Below, piece by piece: positions 1-13,700 of a DNA stretch of 64,000 nt. Position 1 is the first letter of the stretch, and the number at the start of each line of letters is the position of its first letter. The stretch covers positions 18,721,338 through 18,785,337 of the forward strand of contig NC_088302.1 of the NCBI RefSeq assembly GCF_032854445.1, in the 5' to 3' direction. The position numbers and the translations under genes were made by a program. The notes below the pieces were generated by a model. It was given only the letters and a program-made list of their open reading frames with translations. It searched no databases and was not told the origin of the DNA. This stretch comes from Liolophura sinensis (lineage: Eukaryota; Mollusca; Polyplacophora; Chitonida; Chitonidae).

Positions 1-132
1 TCAAGGACATTTCACTTACACGACGACTGCATTGAGGTGGGAGGGAACTGGGCTAGGGGAAAACGGCAACTGTTCGAAGGTTACTGGAAGACCTTCCCAC
101 ATACGACCCGAGAAAAAGCCGGGCCAGCTCAA
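1..132 (-). mobile_element. SINE family 1 fragment
   Basis: Diverged middle part of the common SINE: CAAGGACATTTCACTTAC, GGAGGGAACTGGGC and GGAAGACCTTCCCACATACG match the body of full copies at 15.8, 47.9 and 61.1 kb. The 3' tail lies beyond the left edge. Confidence 0.7.
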
Positions 133-499
133 GTAAAGTCAGAGGGTAATATACAGAGACTTTCAATGTCTGATATCCAAAAACACATCTGCCAATCACA
201 AGCTTCTCACATGGAAAATGCAACCTTCAACCTTCAGTTTCACGGTCATTTTGGATCACATTTTAGAATAACATAGCCAGATACAGATAAGACATACATA
301 TGGACAAACAGATCTGCAACCTACATTTCCAGAATTGAAACATATACACCTATATCTCAGAAGAGACTGGTAAACTGGAAACCGTAAACTGGGAGTTTAC
401 CTGTGAGTTTGATTCTACAATTTTTAGTTTATAAATATAAGCCAATTACAAAGTGACATAACCCAACAAACATATGGAAGGATGGACATCATTTAGATG

Positions 500-690
500 C
501 CCAAATTCTTCTAGTTTTTGGGGGCACAACTGGTCTGATTCTTGTAGCCAATATACATGTAATTATAGCAGGAATATTTAGTTTCTTTTTTCCACATGGT
601 TAGTCCATCAAGAAAAAAACTAGGAGAGAAATGTAATTCTTTGCTCTCAGCACTACTACTACCTGTCCTAAAAATTAGAAGAAGTAGGGT
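500..690. mobile_element. MITE family A copy 1
   Basis: The terminal inverted repeats are CCAAATTCTTCTAGTTTTTG and, reversed at the far end, ACCCTACTTCTTCTAATTTT. The interior TAGCAGGAATATTTAGTTTC is the reverse complement of the interior of the 23.03 kb copy. About 190 bp with no coding capacity. Confidence 0.7.
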
Positions 691-1585
691 AGACCAAAGT
701 TATGCATTAACCTCAAGCATTTCCCATGTACTAAATGGAAACCTGTGAGTCTACACTAAGTAATCAAGCTTTCCCGTAAACCAGTCTTAAAGAGCTACTC
801 CACTGTCCAGACATGTATGCCTTATAAGCTGGGTTAAATGATAAGCATCGAATCTGAATTGCTTTCCTCAACTGTAGGAAAGAAAACTGAATTGTAATAA
901 AACAACTGTTGTTAGTTCTAAAGGATAATACAGTACGAAAAAGTCTTCTGGCGTTTGCATTTTTGTCTGGTGAAGTATAGCTGCCAATGACGTAGTACTT
1001 CGCACATGACATGATTCCAGCATAACTGCATTACCTACCTGATCTAACCAATTCATTGTCACATACGGAACATTATCAAGTCACATAAGGAAACTTTTAT
1101 CGAAACTGCTGAAGATTTTGTTTTTGACGAGGCTTCACCAATAGAGGTTAAATAGTGAACCACGGTGTGCGCTCTATTCCTAGGGTATCTTTCACATGAT
1201 TTTAATTTTTCCACCTGGTTTCTCTTGGAACTGAAGTCAAACTTCATCTGAATATTTACAAGCCTGTAAGGTATGAAGCCAACATACATGTATTTATAAT
1301 TCTCACTCATTCTCAGCCGCACCAAAAATACATACATACGTGCCAAAACTGAGGCTACAATGTAGTTAACTGACACCGCAGCCGTCCTGTTTTCCTCTAG
1401 CTCTTCAGTTGAGCTCTACCACAACAAGTCGCATTTGTCATTTTTAAATCATCTGACAAGGCCTGGCTGAGAGCAGCCACCAGCTGAGCCTTCCAATTAC
1501 AAAGCAGGTGTTCCGCCTAGAGCTGTACTCACTGATACTCGATACTGAAGAGAAGCATGACAGGAATTCACGTGTTGATAGTTAC

Positions 1586-1798
1586 CATGCTAAATTGTTC
1601 AAACTGATGCTGCAAGGAGTTTGTTTGTTGCTGCTGCTGCTGCTGTAAATAGTAGGCATCGGCAAACGGCGAGTTGTTAACGGTGCTGGGTGGTAACCCT
1701 GGAGACTGAGCAGGAGAATACGAAGGTTGGGAGAGGGGTGACGTTGGTGATTGGCACGTCGTGTCGGACGTACTGTTCCTGTATTGGGTCATAGATGG
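1586..1798 (-). CDS. CRTC: CRTC exon 10: SPTSP ... FEQFSM block (last exon in window)
   Basis: Residues 405-475, 213 nt, phase 0 to 0, acceptor TTTTTTTAG and donor GTAACT. It reads [20 protein letters not shown], then [14 protein letters not shown] and HQFEQFSM, aligning with CRTC1 QQYRTSAGSPANQSPTSP, FGDAYYEQQ and HQLEQFNM. The seven-Gln tract (five CAG, two CAA) replaces the short vertebrate spacer. The coding sequence continues through a donor, so the stop codon and transactivation domain are outside the window. Confidence 0.94.
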
Positions 1799-4700
1799 CT
1801 AAAAAAATAAAGCACAATGGCGGTTTAGAACTCACGAACAGAGCTAAGATTATGTGGACATAACACTTGTGAGTTTATTAAGTCTAATTAGTCTTGTTGT
1901 CAACATTAAGAATTACAATAAATTTCCTTTTTCTACCAGTAGATGTCTGAAATTGCCACGTCCATCAACAGCCTTATTGTCTTAACAACTACATCATTTA
2001 AGATTTAATCAGAATTACTGAATTATTAATTCTGAGACCTTCTTAACTTTCATATGTTTAATCGCTGAAAAAAAAGGGTGCCACAATAATTGGTTACTAT
2101 AAATTCCAGCGAAATTGCAACATACAATAAGTGATAACAGCTTGCCTCAGACAACATAATCACCTACTGTACCAGATATTTCAAACATCAAATACAACAT
2201 ACCTTCACAATAACAACATCAACATGCTAGGAAGTTCTACAAATTAACTAAACATCTGACATGCCAGTTGGTGTTTAATTCAAAGTATAAATGGTCTGAT
2301 GACCAAATCTCTTTTGCACTTCTCCTTTACCTACATCTGATACTAATGACTGCAAATGTGCATTCATATCATGTGTGTATTACTGATACCATACTATGGA
2401 ATGGGTTACCTCACTAATACAGTGTACATTATGAACGAAATCAATCCATAATTTAACTTTCTAAAATCAGACGATGTGTTGGCTTTCGAGAAATCAACAA
2501 TCTGTACATTCTACATGTGGACTTATTATGCAGACTAACGGTATCTGGAGTATGTTTTTATGACCAAATCAGCCTAACTGTTCGATTCAAAGCTGGCATG
2601 CTTGTGACTTTGCCACATATATTGGCATGATCAGACATAAGTCTACTGGGTTCTTCTAAACTGTTTTTGTAGCAATAATGACGCAATAATTAGCCACACT
2701 TTGTTCCCACTTCTCAAATTTCTTGACACTTTACTGCAGGCATAGGTGATGGATGGCATCTTGCCATCAGATAATTGCCTCATTCAGTCATCTGACATTT
2801 CATCTCCATGTTATGATCACTTGAACAAAAAGTCTTGCTGACAGTTATAAACAACAAGTCTTAGAAATAAGCTAGCCGTCATTATAATCTGATTAGAACA
2901 ATTAAATATTACAAGACACACAAATATATATCAACCAACTAACCTGAGTATCTGCTTGTGTCTGTGGACATGATATATGTATTTGAGGAACTTGATGATG
3001 AGGAATGGAAGGGGGTGAATTTGAAGAATTAGACTGATGATGTGAAGAAGAATGATGAGGATGGTGATGTTGCTGTTGTTGTTGTTGCTGTCGTTGTTGT
3101 TGTTGTAACCTCTGCTGCTGTTGAAGGTATAACATGTACTGCTGCCGTATTCGAGGGTCCGACAAAAGCTGGCTGGGGTCTACATTGGCATCCTACAGGC
3201 AGGGAACCAAGCAACAAACACAAGACATACAGGAAACAAAATCAAACAAACTTCACTCTGTTCATCACAACAGTTAAATACAATGTATCATATGATATTC
3301 CATACCCCTTACAGTGCATGTATCGCTTTCTACGTTTGCTTTATATTACTGCCACCTCTAGTAAATTTTGCACAGAAACGTCAAGGTCACTGGTGTCACG
3401 GTGATGAGGCAGGTAGTGATGTCAGCAGGTAGTGATGTCACAAACCCATCCTATCTTTCCATTAATATTTGTCACACTTGCATTTGTTTTTCTACAAGTA
3501 CAGTATTTACAACATGATCATAACTGACACTTAGAACTGCTTTATGGATGAAATCAATGCTGCTTACAGTTTTATGCCAGGACATTAGTAATGAAGCTAA
3601 GCTGAGACTTCAAAGGTCAAACCTAATTGTCCAGCCGTGGCAGTGATGTAAAGTAAGTGTAGAGCGCGTCACATGCACTGTTGTAAGGAGTAGGAAGATA
3701 CTGATGTGAAAACAAGGATTTTCAGTACAGGTATGAGTGAGCTCTGGATATACTTATGTCAGTAAACAAGACCTCCCTTAATATAATGCACAACAGCTCA
3801 CTATGCAGTCGCAGACTGAAAAGAAATATTATTTTTGATCCACTGAAATTTTTGGTAACTACTCCAATGAAGAACTGAAGTGTGTAGAGAAGGCGTAAGT
3901 GGGGAACAGAAAACAGTTCAAACTTCAGAAGTGCTTGCTCAATTATTTTCCCCCAGAGTGAAATTGAATGAGGAATACAAAACAGGCATCTTGACTGTAA
4001 GTAAATCCAGAGCCCAATATTGCATGCAAAAAGTCTTTAGTGCAACTTCAGAAATATGCTCAAACAATCAGGCCTACAAAACAATACAAAAGCTAGCCAC
4101 CATTTATATTTATACTACTACACAAGAAAATTCTGGTAACTGTCAAGTCATTAGCTACAATTAAAGATAGAACTACACCACACAACTCATGCACCACAAA
4201 ACACTAAACTAAAATACCACAAAAAATTTCAACCAGTTTTGCTAAGAAATTCAGTGCTTGAAAAAAGGGTGAAAATTTTTTTATCACCCAAGAGCGGCGA
4301 AATGTCTCTACAAAATGTTAGGCTATATTCATTTTATTTCTACTAGTCACTGATTCTGATTAAAAATAAACAATAGTTGAGAAAGCTAACAAAACCAGAT
4401 GTACTCTGCTATCAGAAATGTAATATCCAATACCAAAGAAAGAATGTGCACTCAGCAAACTGTGGGTTCCATTTAATAATTTTTTTTCTTCTTTTCTAAA
4501 TCAAGCTACACTTGTCCTCAAATAACTCATGACAAATCATCTTCCAGTCTCCAATGTAGCCCAGTCTACTTAACACTCCATAAGTGACCTTGGAGAGTCA
4601 ATTTATCGCTACTCAATTTGCCATGAGTCACAACAAAACAAACCGTCACTCTGAAATTGCACAATTAGCCCGTGTGTACACACACTTTACAGGCTGAGTG

Positions 4701-7700
4701 ATTTATTCACATTAAATTTCAAGGCTGATGAAAACATTTCAGGGTACAGAATTCAAAGGGCAGTAACTCTGGGTTAATGCTGAAATATTCTGTTGTGATC
4801 TGTAAAACTTTATACACTACTTCTGAGATTCCTGCTAGTTTCACAAACACTTCTCATCCTTTAGTTAGATTCTGATACTTTCCCAATCAACAAAAACTTT
4901 GGAAGTATATAATAGTGACTTCACCACTCGCACACATCCATGCAACTGTCTTCTAACATTAACCCCTTTTTGAATTCTGAATATGTCTCGAGAAAGCCAC
5001 TGAATTTTGCAAAGTAGGAACAACCAACTTTCCTGTGCAGAAATTTCGACTTCCATTTTTCTCGAAATTTTGACTTCCTGTTTGCTATAGAAACCCATTA
5101 GTGTCACAGTAAAACAATAATTTGGGGTAAAGAATCAAAATTCGACATAAAAAAGACATAGGAAATCCATTTAATTAACCTTAATTCATTGACAAATTAC
5201 GTAAGGGATGAAATCACACATACCGGTGGAGAGAGGGGCAGCCTCATCTGATTGGCTCCCCCAGTGAGGACCAGTGGACTGGGGCCTCCATGGGGGTGGC
5301 GTCGCCGGGCCACTGGGCTCTGCTGCTGGGGCTGGTTGGAGCCTGGAGGCACCCCCATGCCCATATGGTGGGCGGACGTGGGAGACAGGTTGGCAGGGCT
5401 ACCCTGGGAATAGCTCTGGTCCTCCACATCTAACGGTGTGGCCAGGGGTGATGGGAAGTGAAGATTTGTCAGGTCAGGAAGAGAGCCTGTGTTACTGGAT
5501 ATTGGAATATGAACACCTGAATCCTGCTCTTGAGAAGGGTAAATGCTGTTGGTGGAAGGTACATGTGCATGGTCACTGCTAGTCTGGCATAGGCACACAG
5601 GTTAACATTCTTTTTTTTATTTTTATTGTTTTTACAGTTTTATTTTTTTGATTTATTTATCTACCAGTATTTGCCTACGTTTACTGACAATTTATATCAT
5701 ACTCAATAATATACTTTTCCAACACAAAAAACGCATATTTAAAGTGGCACATAATGGTGATGACATATGCTGAGATAAATCTTCACTTGTCATATTGTTT
5801 ATTTTTATTTATTTAACTGGTGTTTTACGCTGTGCTCAAGAATATTTCACTTATACGACGGCGGCCAGCATTATGGTGGAAGGAAACAGGGGGGAAACCC
5901 ACAACCATCCGCAGGTTGTTGCCAGACCCTTGTGATATTGGTAAATGAGCTTATTTTATGATATTTATGACATTCTGACTTTTTTATTTCGTAAAACTTG
6001 TCTGACAATAGGAGCTTATCAAATGAATTATCCTACTCAGAATTAAGATTTTTCTTCAGAAAATTCACCTGAGCATTTCTTTTAAGACATCTTAGATTTC
6101 AGTTTTGTGATGGTAGTCAGATTTACATGAACACCCTCAAGAGACCAATGCAGACTGACACCTACCAGACAAATGTCATGATGTATTCAAACCATTCAAG
6201 CCATTCAAACATGCAACCTTATTATTCAAGGCCTAACTTGTAGCTTAAAATGAGGCTAAATGGTGTGCACAGAGAATGTGCAGGTCTATAGGCCTCAAAA
6301 GAATTAAGACGTTAAACAGGCTCATTAATATGAAGATCAAAATCACAAAAAAGAGCAATCATGATATTTACAACAAAATGTATGAGAGTCTGATATTAAT
6401 TATAGATGTATGTGGAAAGACAAATCTGTTATGATGACGGGTTTAAAACAGATGAATGTGATGAAAAATTTTACTGATTACCATAACATTACGGAGGACT
6501 ACTCACTTGATGTTAGGGACTTCACATGACTTAGGTCTTGACTGTGCAAGCTAAAAACAGAAATACAGAACATATATCAATCAATTCCCACGAGAACAAA
6601 GGAGAGGCAGTGAAATATAACAGGAATCAGTAACGTTTCGGATACCATATAACAGAAAAGGCTAGCGTGGAAACAAGCTATCAGAAGCTACATACATGAA
6701 GTTGTTTTAAAAAGATTCTATAATATCTTACTGAAATTATAGTTTTGCTTGAATGACAAGTCCACAACAAATGAGGTCGTGTCTTCAAACCTCGTTCCTG
6801 CCAGTTGATTTAAGCTTGGCATGCATGTACATGAGAGCTATCTTCAGATGGAATCAAAAGCCTGTAACCAATCACTATTCAAATAGCAACAACAGAAAGT
6901 TTGTCGCATCTAAGGGACCCAAAAGGAAAAGTTACACTCCTTACAACTAGCAGACTCACGTCCTAAGCTCCAGAGTATATCAAGCTTTCACAATAGCTGG
7001 AGGACAGGAGGGTTGTCAAACACCAGGCAAGACCTGCATGGTTTCCTCCTGCTATAATTTTGATATCCTTAATGTTGTTTTTAAGTACTTTTCAGTTCAG
7101 CGTAAGATTTCAAATAAATGAACATTACTGTCCAGAATGACTGAGGCACTTACACATTTGTCAAACAAGGTGAAACACTTACTTTCTTTGGATCCCAGTA
7201 GACACCTCTCTGCATTCCATCAGCCTGTAGGTGATTATCCCCCATCACTTCCATCACTACAACAACAACAACAATGCATCTTTGTGTACAGATGAACATG
7301 CTGCCAGTCAGAGCTCAATGACTGAACACACAAATGAATGACTGAGGTTTAACTTAATGGCAATATTCAACCCATATTTTGGTGAAAACAGACAAACAAA
7401 ATAAAGTGACAAAATTTTGGAATCATACAATCAAAATGAAGATATAAGATGTTGGAAACATGCAAACAAAATAGAGATGATGCTGGAAAAAGAAAAAAAT
7501 GAAGACACAAGATGGAAAAGAAGGACTAAAACAGTGGTCAAAGACAGAAGCACAACGACCAATCCATCCTCATCATCACCCTCATCGTCTTTCTCCTCAT
7601 CCAAATTTGTAAATGTGTCTTAATTCACCAGACCACCAGTTGTACCGCATAATATGCAAATAAAAGAACAACTTTTTATAAATGTTTTGTAGAATTTTAG

Positions 7701-10700
7701 GTTATTTTTTAAACATTTCTCTCCCTTAGTCAGGCCTTTTCCCCAAGCCAAATGCTGAGAAGTATAAGACTACTGAAACACGGTGGATAAGACGCCATTA
7801 TGGCACAAAGTAAGAGAACGCGAAGCTACGAGACATCCGAGCACCATGAAGTTCTTACCTCGTCTCTGTGTGGGTGGGGTGTTCTGACCATGCGTGTTGT
7901 CTGTCACTGTTGCCATGGCACTTGTGTGTAAAGCAGAGTCTGAACTGGTTCTGAAAGGAAAAACAAGAAGAATATACAACCTGAATTTTTAATTAAAAAA
8001 CATGTTACAATTGAAAAAAAAAATACAACAATAAAACAATATTACTGATCTTCCAGATACACCTGTATCTGTTCGTGAAAATTTAACTGATGGTACAACC
8101 CAAACCAAAATAGTAACAAGAGTCACTTTCAACATACTGATGACGTACTTGGTTACAATGGACACATCCAATATAATGATGATGTGCTTATAGTTACAAC
8201 GGCTGTTCCCACCATAATGATGATGTACTTAGAGGTACAATGGACATATCCACCATAACAATGGTGTACTTATAAATATAATGGACCTATCCACCATAAC
8301 GATGGTGAACTTATCAATACAATAGGCATATCCACAATAATGATGATGTACTTTTAGTTACAATGGGCATATCCACCATTATGATGATGTACTTATAAAT
8401 ACAATGGACATATCCACAATAATGATGATGTACTTTTAGTTACAATGGGCATATCCACCAGAATGATGATGTATTTATAGCAAGTTACAATGGACACATT
8501 CGCCATAATGAGTGAGTGAGTGAGTGCTTAGGTTTTAATGTCGCCATAATGATGATGTACTTACATTTACAATGGACACATTCACTATAATGATGAAATG
8601 TAAGTGTGTTTTAATCGAGATATAACTCAATGATGCAAAAGGAATCACAGGAAACAAACCAGTACATTAAACATTGTGACATGATTTCTTATCAATAAAT
8701 ATCTGATACTAATACTCAACAGCATAATTTTATAGCCCGTATCAATATTTAAACTATGTATGCTCATTTATGCCACAAGCTCTGAAATAAGGAAGACAAA
8801 CATACATGTCAATGTACTACATTATGGCACATTTTCAAAATTATGCAGAATTAAACTACATGTATAGGCCAAAGTTTTAGCTAGGCTAGGACTGGACACA
8901 ATAAGGAGGGTCTACCATGCTACAGAATCCAATTGTCTTAGGGTGCATGTGACAGAGACATTATGTAACTGTAGCACAAATACTGTATATTACATAGCCC
9001 ATCCCTAGTTATGTAACGAAATGTTGCCAAAAATAAAATACCCCCCCCCCCCCAAAACACCACCTTCCCACACATGACCTAATTTCTGTCATAAAGAGGA
9101 ACCAAAAATACATTTTGTATGCTGCTGCAACCCTGTTACATTTCCCACCTAAAAATACCCGTACACAACACAAATTGCATAAAATATAGTCTCTAAAACT
9201 GGTACAGCATACATGTAGCTCTGTATTGTCAATTCATTAAAATTGCAACCTTGCGTGTTGATGATGAACAAATAATGCTGTTGAACTTAATAAATCATAC
9301 AATCCGTTATATCTGAGACTGGAGTGGAGCGTAGGAGGAGAGGTGAAGACACATCAACGAGCAATTTTAATATGAAACCACTCATTATGGAGACACAGAC
9401 AACCTGAACAACCTAAGTGGCTGACTTTCCCTGCCATTGTGTTATTCTGTGACAAACTACAATTCTCAGTATTAGGTAAATGTATGTGATAAAACCTCTT
9501 AAAAAGAAAAGTGTGATGGTCAGAAAATCTAAGATTGCTGACAGCAGCCATACCAGATTATGTAGAGTGTCAAAAGTCATTCCTTTCTGCCTCTTTTCCT
9601 TGACCTCAATCCACTGTGTTGCGTATGAATTTGATTGGTTGAAAATATTACACAGAACAAGAGTGTGGAAAAGTAAATGCAAGGTTATGATAGTCATGCC
9701 ATACTGGACACAAATTCTGCATGACTGAATCTACCCTGCAGGGTAACAATTACACATGTAATGGTATCTCATCCATCTTCATATTTGTGTGTGGTCATAA
9801 AACCTACATGTAGGGCAAAGCGGGACATGGATAGGATGTTTGGGAAGACACAAAATAAAACTCATGTTTTCTGCTATTCTGGGGGACGGGAGGGAGAAGA
9901 GAAAAACAAACCTGACACAAAATGTGAGCCTTGAACAAGACTCCACAAAAAGCGTTATTCCTGTAAAATATGACAAAGCTAAAAGCCACAGCAAATAAGG
10001 GTTCAACAGTCAAGGAAAACCAGAAAGTAAACCATGCAGTGTGTTGGCACATGTGTACTGTGCAGCACCTACTCCATTACAGAGTGAAGTGAGCCAAGTG
10101 TTTGTGGAGTCATTAAACCCCAGGCACAGCTCAGTGCTGGCTGGCTGGCTTGCTGGCCGGGTGGGTGAGGCCAAGGCTTCAACAGGCCTTGGCTGATGGC
10201 TGCAAAGATGTGGGGCTGGGAGAGTTGTTGCATGAGGTTGACTGCAGCCAGAGACTCCGCTTGGTACACCCGCTTCTGCAGAGATCAATACACTCTGTAT
10301 TACAGACAACCCAAATTCCTCTCTCCTTGGACCAGCTTGGCTGAGTACCTCACTCCATTCACCACCACCCACTATTTATAGACCAGGCCAACCGGGCAAA
10401 ATAGACAGGGACTTCTAATTTGAAATCAATGTTCATTGGCGCCTATATGTGGTTCCATGGCAAATCAATGCAAAAGGTGAACACCAATGACCAGTTTTAT
10501 TTGGGATTTTCTTCCCTCTCCATTCATTACAGCACCGGCTGCTACCTATGGATCATTTCACGACAGCTAGCCAGGAGGACGCTTTGGAGTCTGGAGCTGC
10601 ACGTTTTGAGGACAAATCGCATCCGTGCCTTACAGACAGTAGTAGGAATCTGCTCCGCTATCAACAGGCCAACCATCTTACTGACACACAATGCCAGTGC

Positions 10701-13700
10701 TGCAGTCGCCACTGCCGCATACAGGGGTAAAACAGGGCCAGCTGCAACCCACAATACCATGGCAACATGCACTTTCTTCAGCTGCTCAAAACATTCTCAG
10801 AATCTCTGCTGAAGCATACATGCTAGCATGTTGAAGCATTGCCCTGATCTTTCAAAGAAAATAAACAAACTCCATGCCCCTTAATTAGGTCAATTTTTTT
10901 TCTGGCATACTGCAACATGGTACATTCAGTCCTTCAAAACAACATTTACTTCCATGTTTTCCCACCCCAGAAATAAGGTTAAGGTCAGATCCACACAGCT
11001 AATTCCAGTAATGCCCACATAATTACATGTAGGATATTTAATACTGGAAGCTAGACACGCTCTAGTTACTACAAGCAATGAAACAAACTTGCTCCACATA
11101 TACTGCAATAAATTGGGGTTTTTTCTGGCAGGCTGTAATATTTTCACTTTTATTCAGGTCACAATGTACTTTATTTATATCTTAATTTGCATCTCTCTGA
11201 GACATTTTCTCTTTATATACAGATAGTGGCTATACTTAACTACATTTTAATTTGCCTAGAGCTAACCATCATTAAAACCATACTCTTCAAAATAGGATTT
11301 TTCGAACTGCATTGATGGCCTTCACCCTTTGTTTACATCACATAGGCTTCTATTAGCGTGAAAATGATCTGCGTGAAGTAGAGCCTAGGAGCTAATCTTT
11401 ACATGCTGAAACTATAACAAGAAATACACTAATCTGCTTAACAGCTTATCTACAAACTAATCGATCTCAGTAATCTTTTTGGGATATATGACAATCAAAG
11501 AATAGAGATGTATTTAAATTTCCCTTAAAATAAATCCATTACTTTACAAGCAAAACATACAAGATGTGATGTTAGGACAGCTGAAAATCAAGAGCCAAAT
11601 GTGAAGTGTTTAACTTAAGATGCCACGAAATGAGGACCTGGGTCAGGATGGTCGTTGTCCTCCATAACACGACAGACTGGACGCTGAATAATGTATGCTG
11701 ATGTGTCTGACTATACTAGTCACAGCATACACAGCCTGTGACATTGACCAGGGTGTGCTGTCAGGAAGAGGGCAGCAGAACTTTTCAGTTTAAAGTCCAA
11801 GTACACTGACATGCGTGATAGACTGATGTCGTATGCTGGGGCCATATCTAGAAAAAATTTGAAGGCCCTAACCTTAAAGGGGAAGAAAACCATAAAAAAA
11901 AATGACACTATACGCTGAAAAGAGCACATTTTTTTCTATCTGGTGGTGCCTGCTGCATAATTTTGCAATTTTTCCTCACCATATACGTAAAGCCTGAAAA
12001 CAGCAAAGCTGGCATAAATCGCTGAGTCCATCCTGTCCTCCATCTTTTACACCCTGTAATTTATGCTGGGGGTGTGTTGCCTCCCAGCCAATGAGAGTCG
12101 TTAAAACTGCCGGCTTGTTCGTGTAGACTCAGAACCTATGTCCGGTTTCCCAACTGTCAAGCGGAAAACAAACTGCACTGTCCGCTACCTTCTGTGAAGA
12201 AACTTTCTACAGGATATGTACGAACTGCACTTCGGTGGTTTCTGACAGCAATTCTCCTCCAAACACAGAAGACTTTAGGACTAGTTCTTAGGCAAAATGG
12301 AGTTGCCCAAAGCAGATGTTGATGCCGACTTCATTTATGATTTATCAACTTGAGGTACATGTTAGAATTTTATTTATGGCATGCACCTGCGAGGAAATGC
12401 ATACTCTTTTCAATGGCATTGGTTTGATATTTAAATTTTCTTCTCCTTTAAACTTAAAAGGTGACAGCGTGCCTTGATAAATTTAATGAAAAAGAACAAA
12501 ATGACACTTTCTGATAGCTTCTGAGCTTCCAAAATTTAACTTAATTTTACTGGTAAACCATCATATTTACATGTACTTGTTAGTTTTAATACAGATTGAT
12601 TACATATGTTCTGGGAGCTTAACAGTTTGGGCGCCCAAACATTTCCCAGAGCTTAAATGGCTCTAGATATGGTCCTGTATGCAGTGCTGTGATATCCTTC
12701 TGCATTAAGACATCACACCATGTCTACAGAATGAGACAGCACATTTTGTGGGATGGGAAATCATGAATTGCCTATTCCTGACCAGTAATGTTAAATGAGA
12801 GTGCATTGCGAGTTGTTACATATCACTTGCCAAAGCTTGACTGAAAAAGTTGTACTACAAAAGAACATCTTAGGTCTTACAAATGTGTTTCGAACTCAAC
12901 CATATCTTTGTGGGAGGTAACTGTTGTAGAATAAATGTGCCAGATCGTTGGCTACTGTGGTATAATCATTACCAATTGCTTCATGAACACAAGACGTGAG
13001 TTCATGAAGGGGACATTGCTTAAATTTGCATGAGCAGGACTTTGTAAAGCATCATATGACCATGTTTTGAGTAATGAAAAGCAAGACTTGCTCCATAATA
13101 GTACAATAAAATTATCATGTCGGATGGATCTCCCACCATGGTGCATATGGTGTATCCTACCAGGACATGGAGTGAGGATACAACTCAATCCACACTGGTA
13201 CATTGGGCATTGCATTATACAGCTACCCGGATGAGAATCCCGATCTGAAATATAAATCATGCTATTCCATGCGTTTACACCCAGTATTAGGGTTTAAAAT
13301 CAAAGAGTCTGGCAAATGTCTGAGCGTCATGTGACTTTTGTTATGTAGATACATACAGGCTAACAGAGCAGGATTGGTGAAAAATACAGTTACAGTTTTA
13401 CAGAGAGATACACAGCCGAAAATGGAGAAAGGATTAAAGCATGCTGCAGATGGTAATGGAAAGGCAAGTATAAAATGAGGGAAAATCAAGTAATTATGCC
13501 TTGTATAAGCCAAGGCATAGGAACTGATGGTCAGAAAAAAGTCTGAAAGAATCTTACTGTAGCTCCAAATTACACTAGTAATCACCTTTACTGACAAACA
13601 ATCAGTTGGGGGTTTTTTTCTTCTTCGAATTTTAAACGTAAAAGTCTGAAAACAGTAATTGGAGGAAAATTCCCATGCCCAATATGTGGGATAGGCAAGG

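Larger units (their letters stand above)
1..1585. other. CRTC intron 10 or downstream part, non-coding
   Basis: This stretch follows the exon 10 donor. I looked on the minus strand for the CRTC C-terminal blocks (a PNIILTG-like motif and the acidic C-terminal tail) and saw none. It holds a partial SINE at the left edge and one MITE at about 500-690. The remainder is AT-rich and unassigned. Confidence 0.6.

Noticed and set aside
1410-1500. Candidate CRTC C-terminal exon (minus reading AQLVAALSQALSDDLK)
   Set aside because: Does not match any CRTC C-terminal block and runs quickly into a stop.
3042-3404. 120-codon Val-rich plus frame
   Set aside because: Antisense shadow of CRTC exon 9 Gln/His codons.
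5274-5582. 102-codon plus frame over exon 8
   Set aside because: Antisense shadow of the Pro/Ser-rich CRTC exon 8.
8139-8594. CRISPR-like array
   Set aside because: Eukaryotic tandem repeat without distinct spacers; units are contiguous and diverged.
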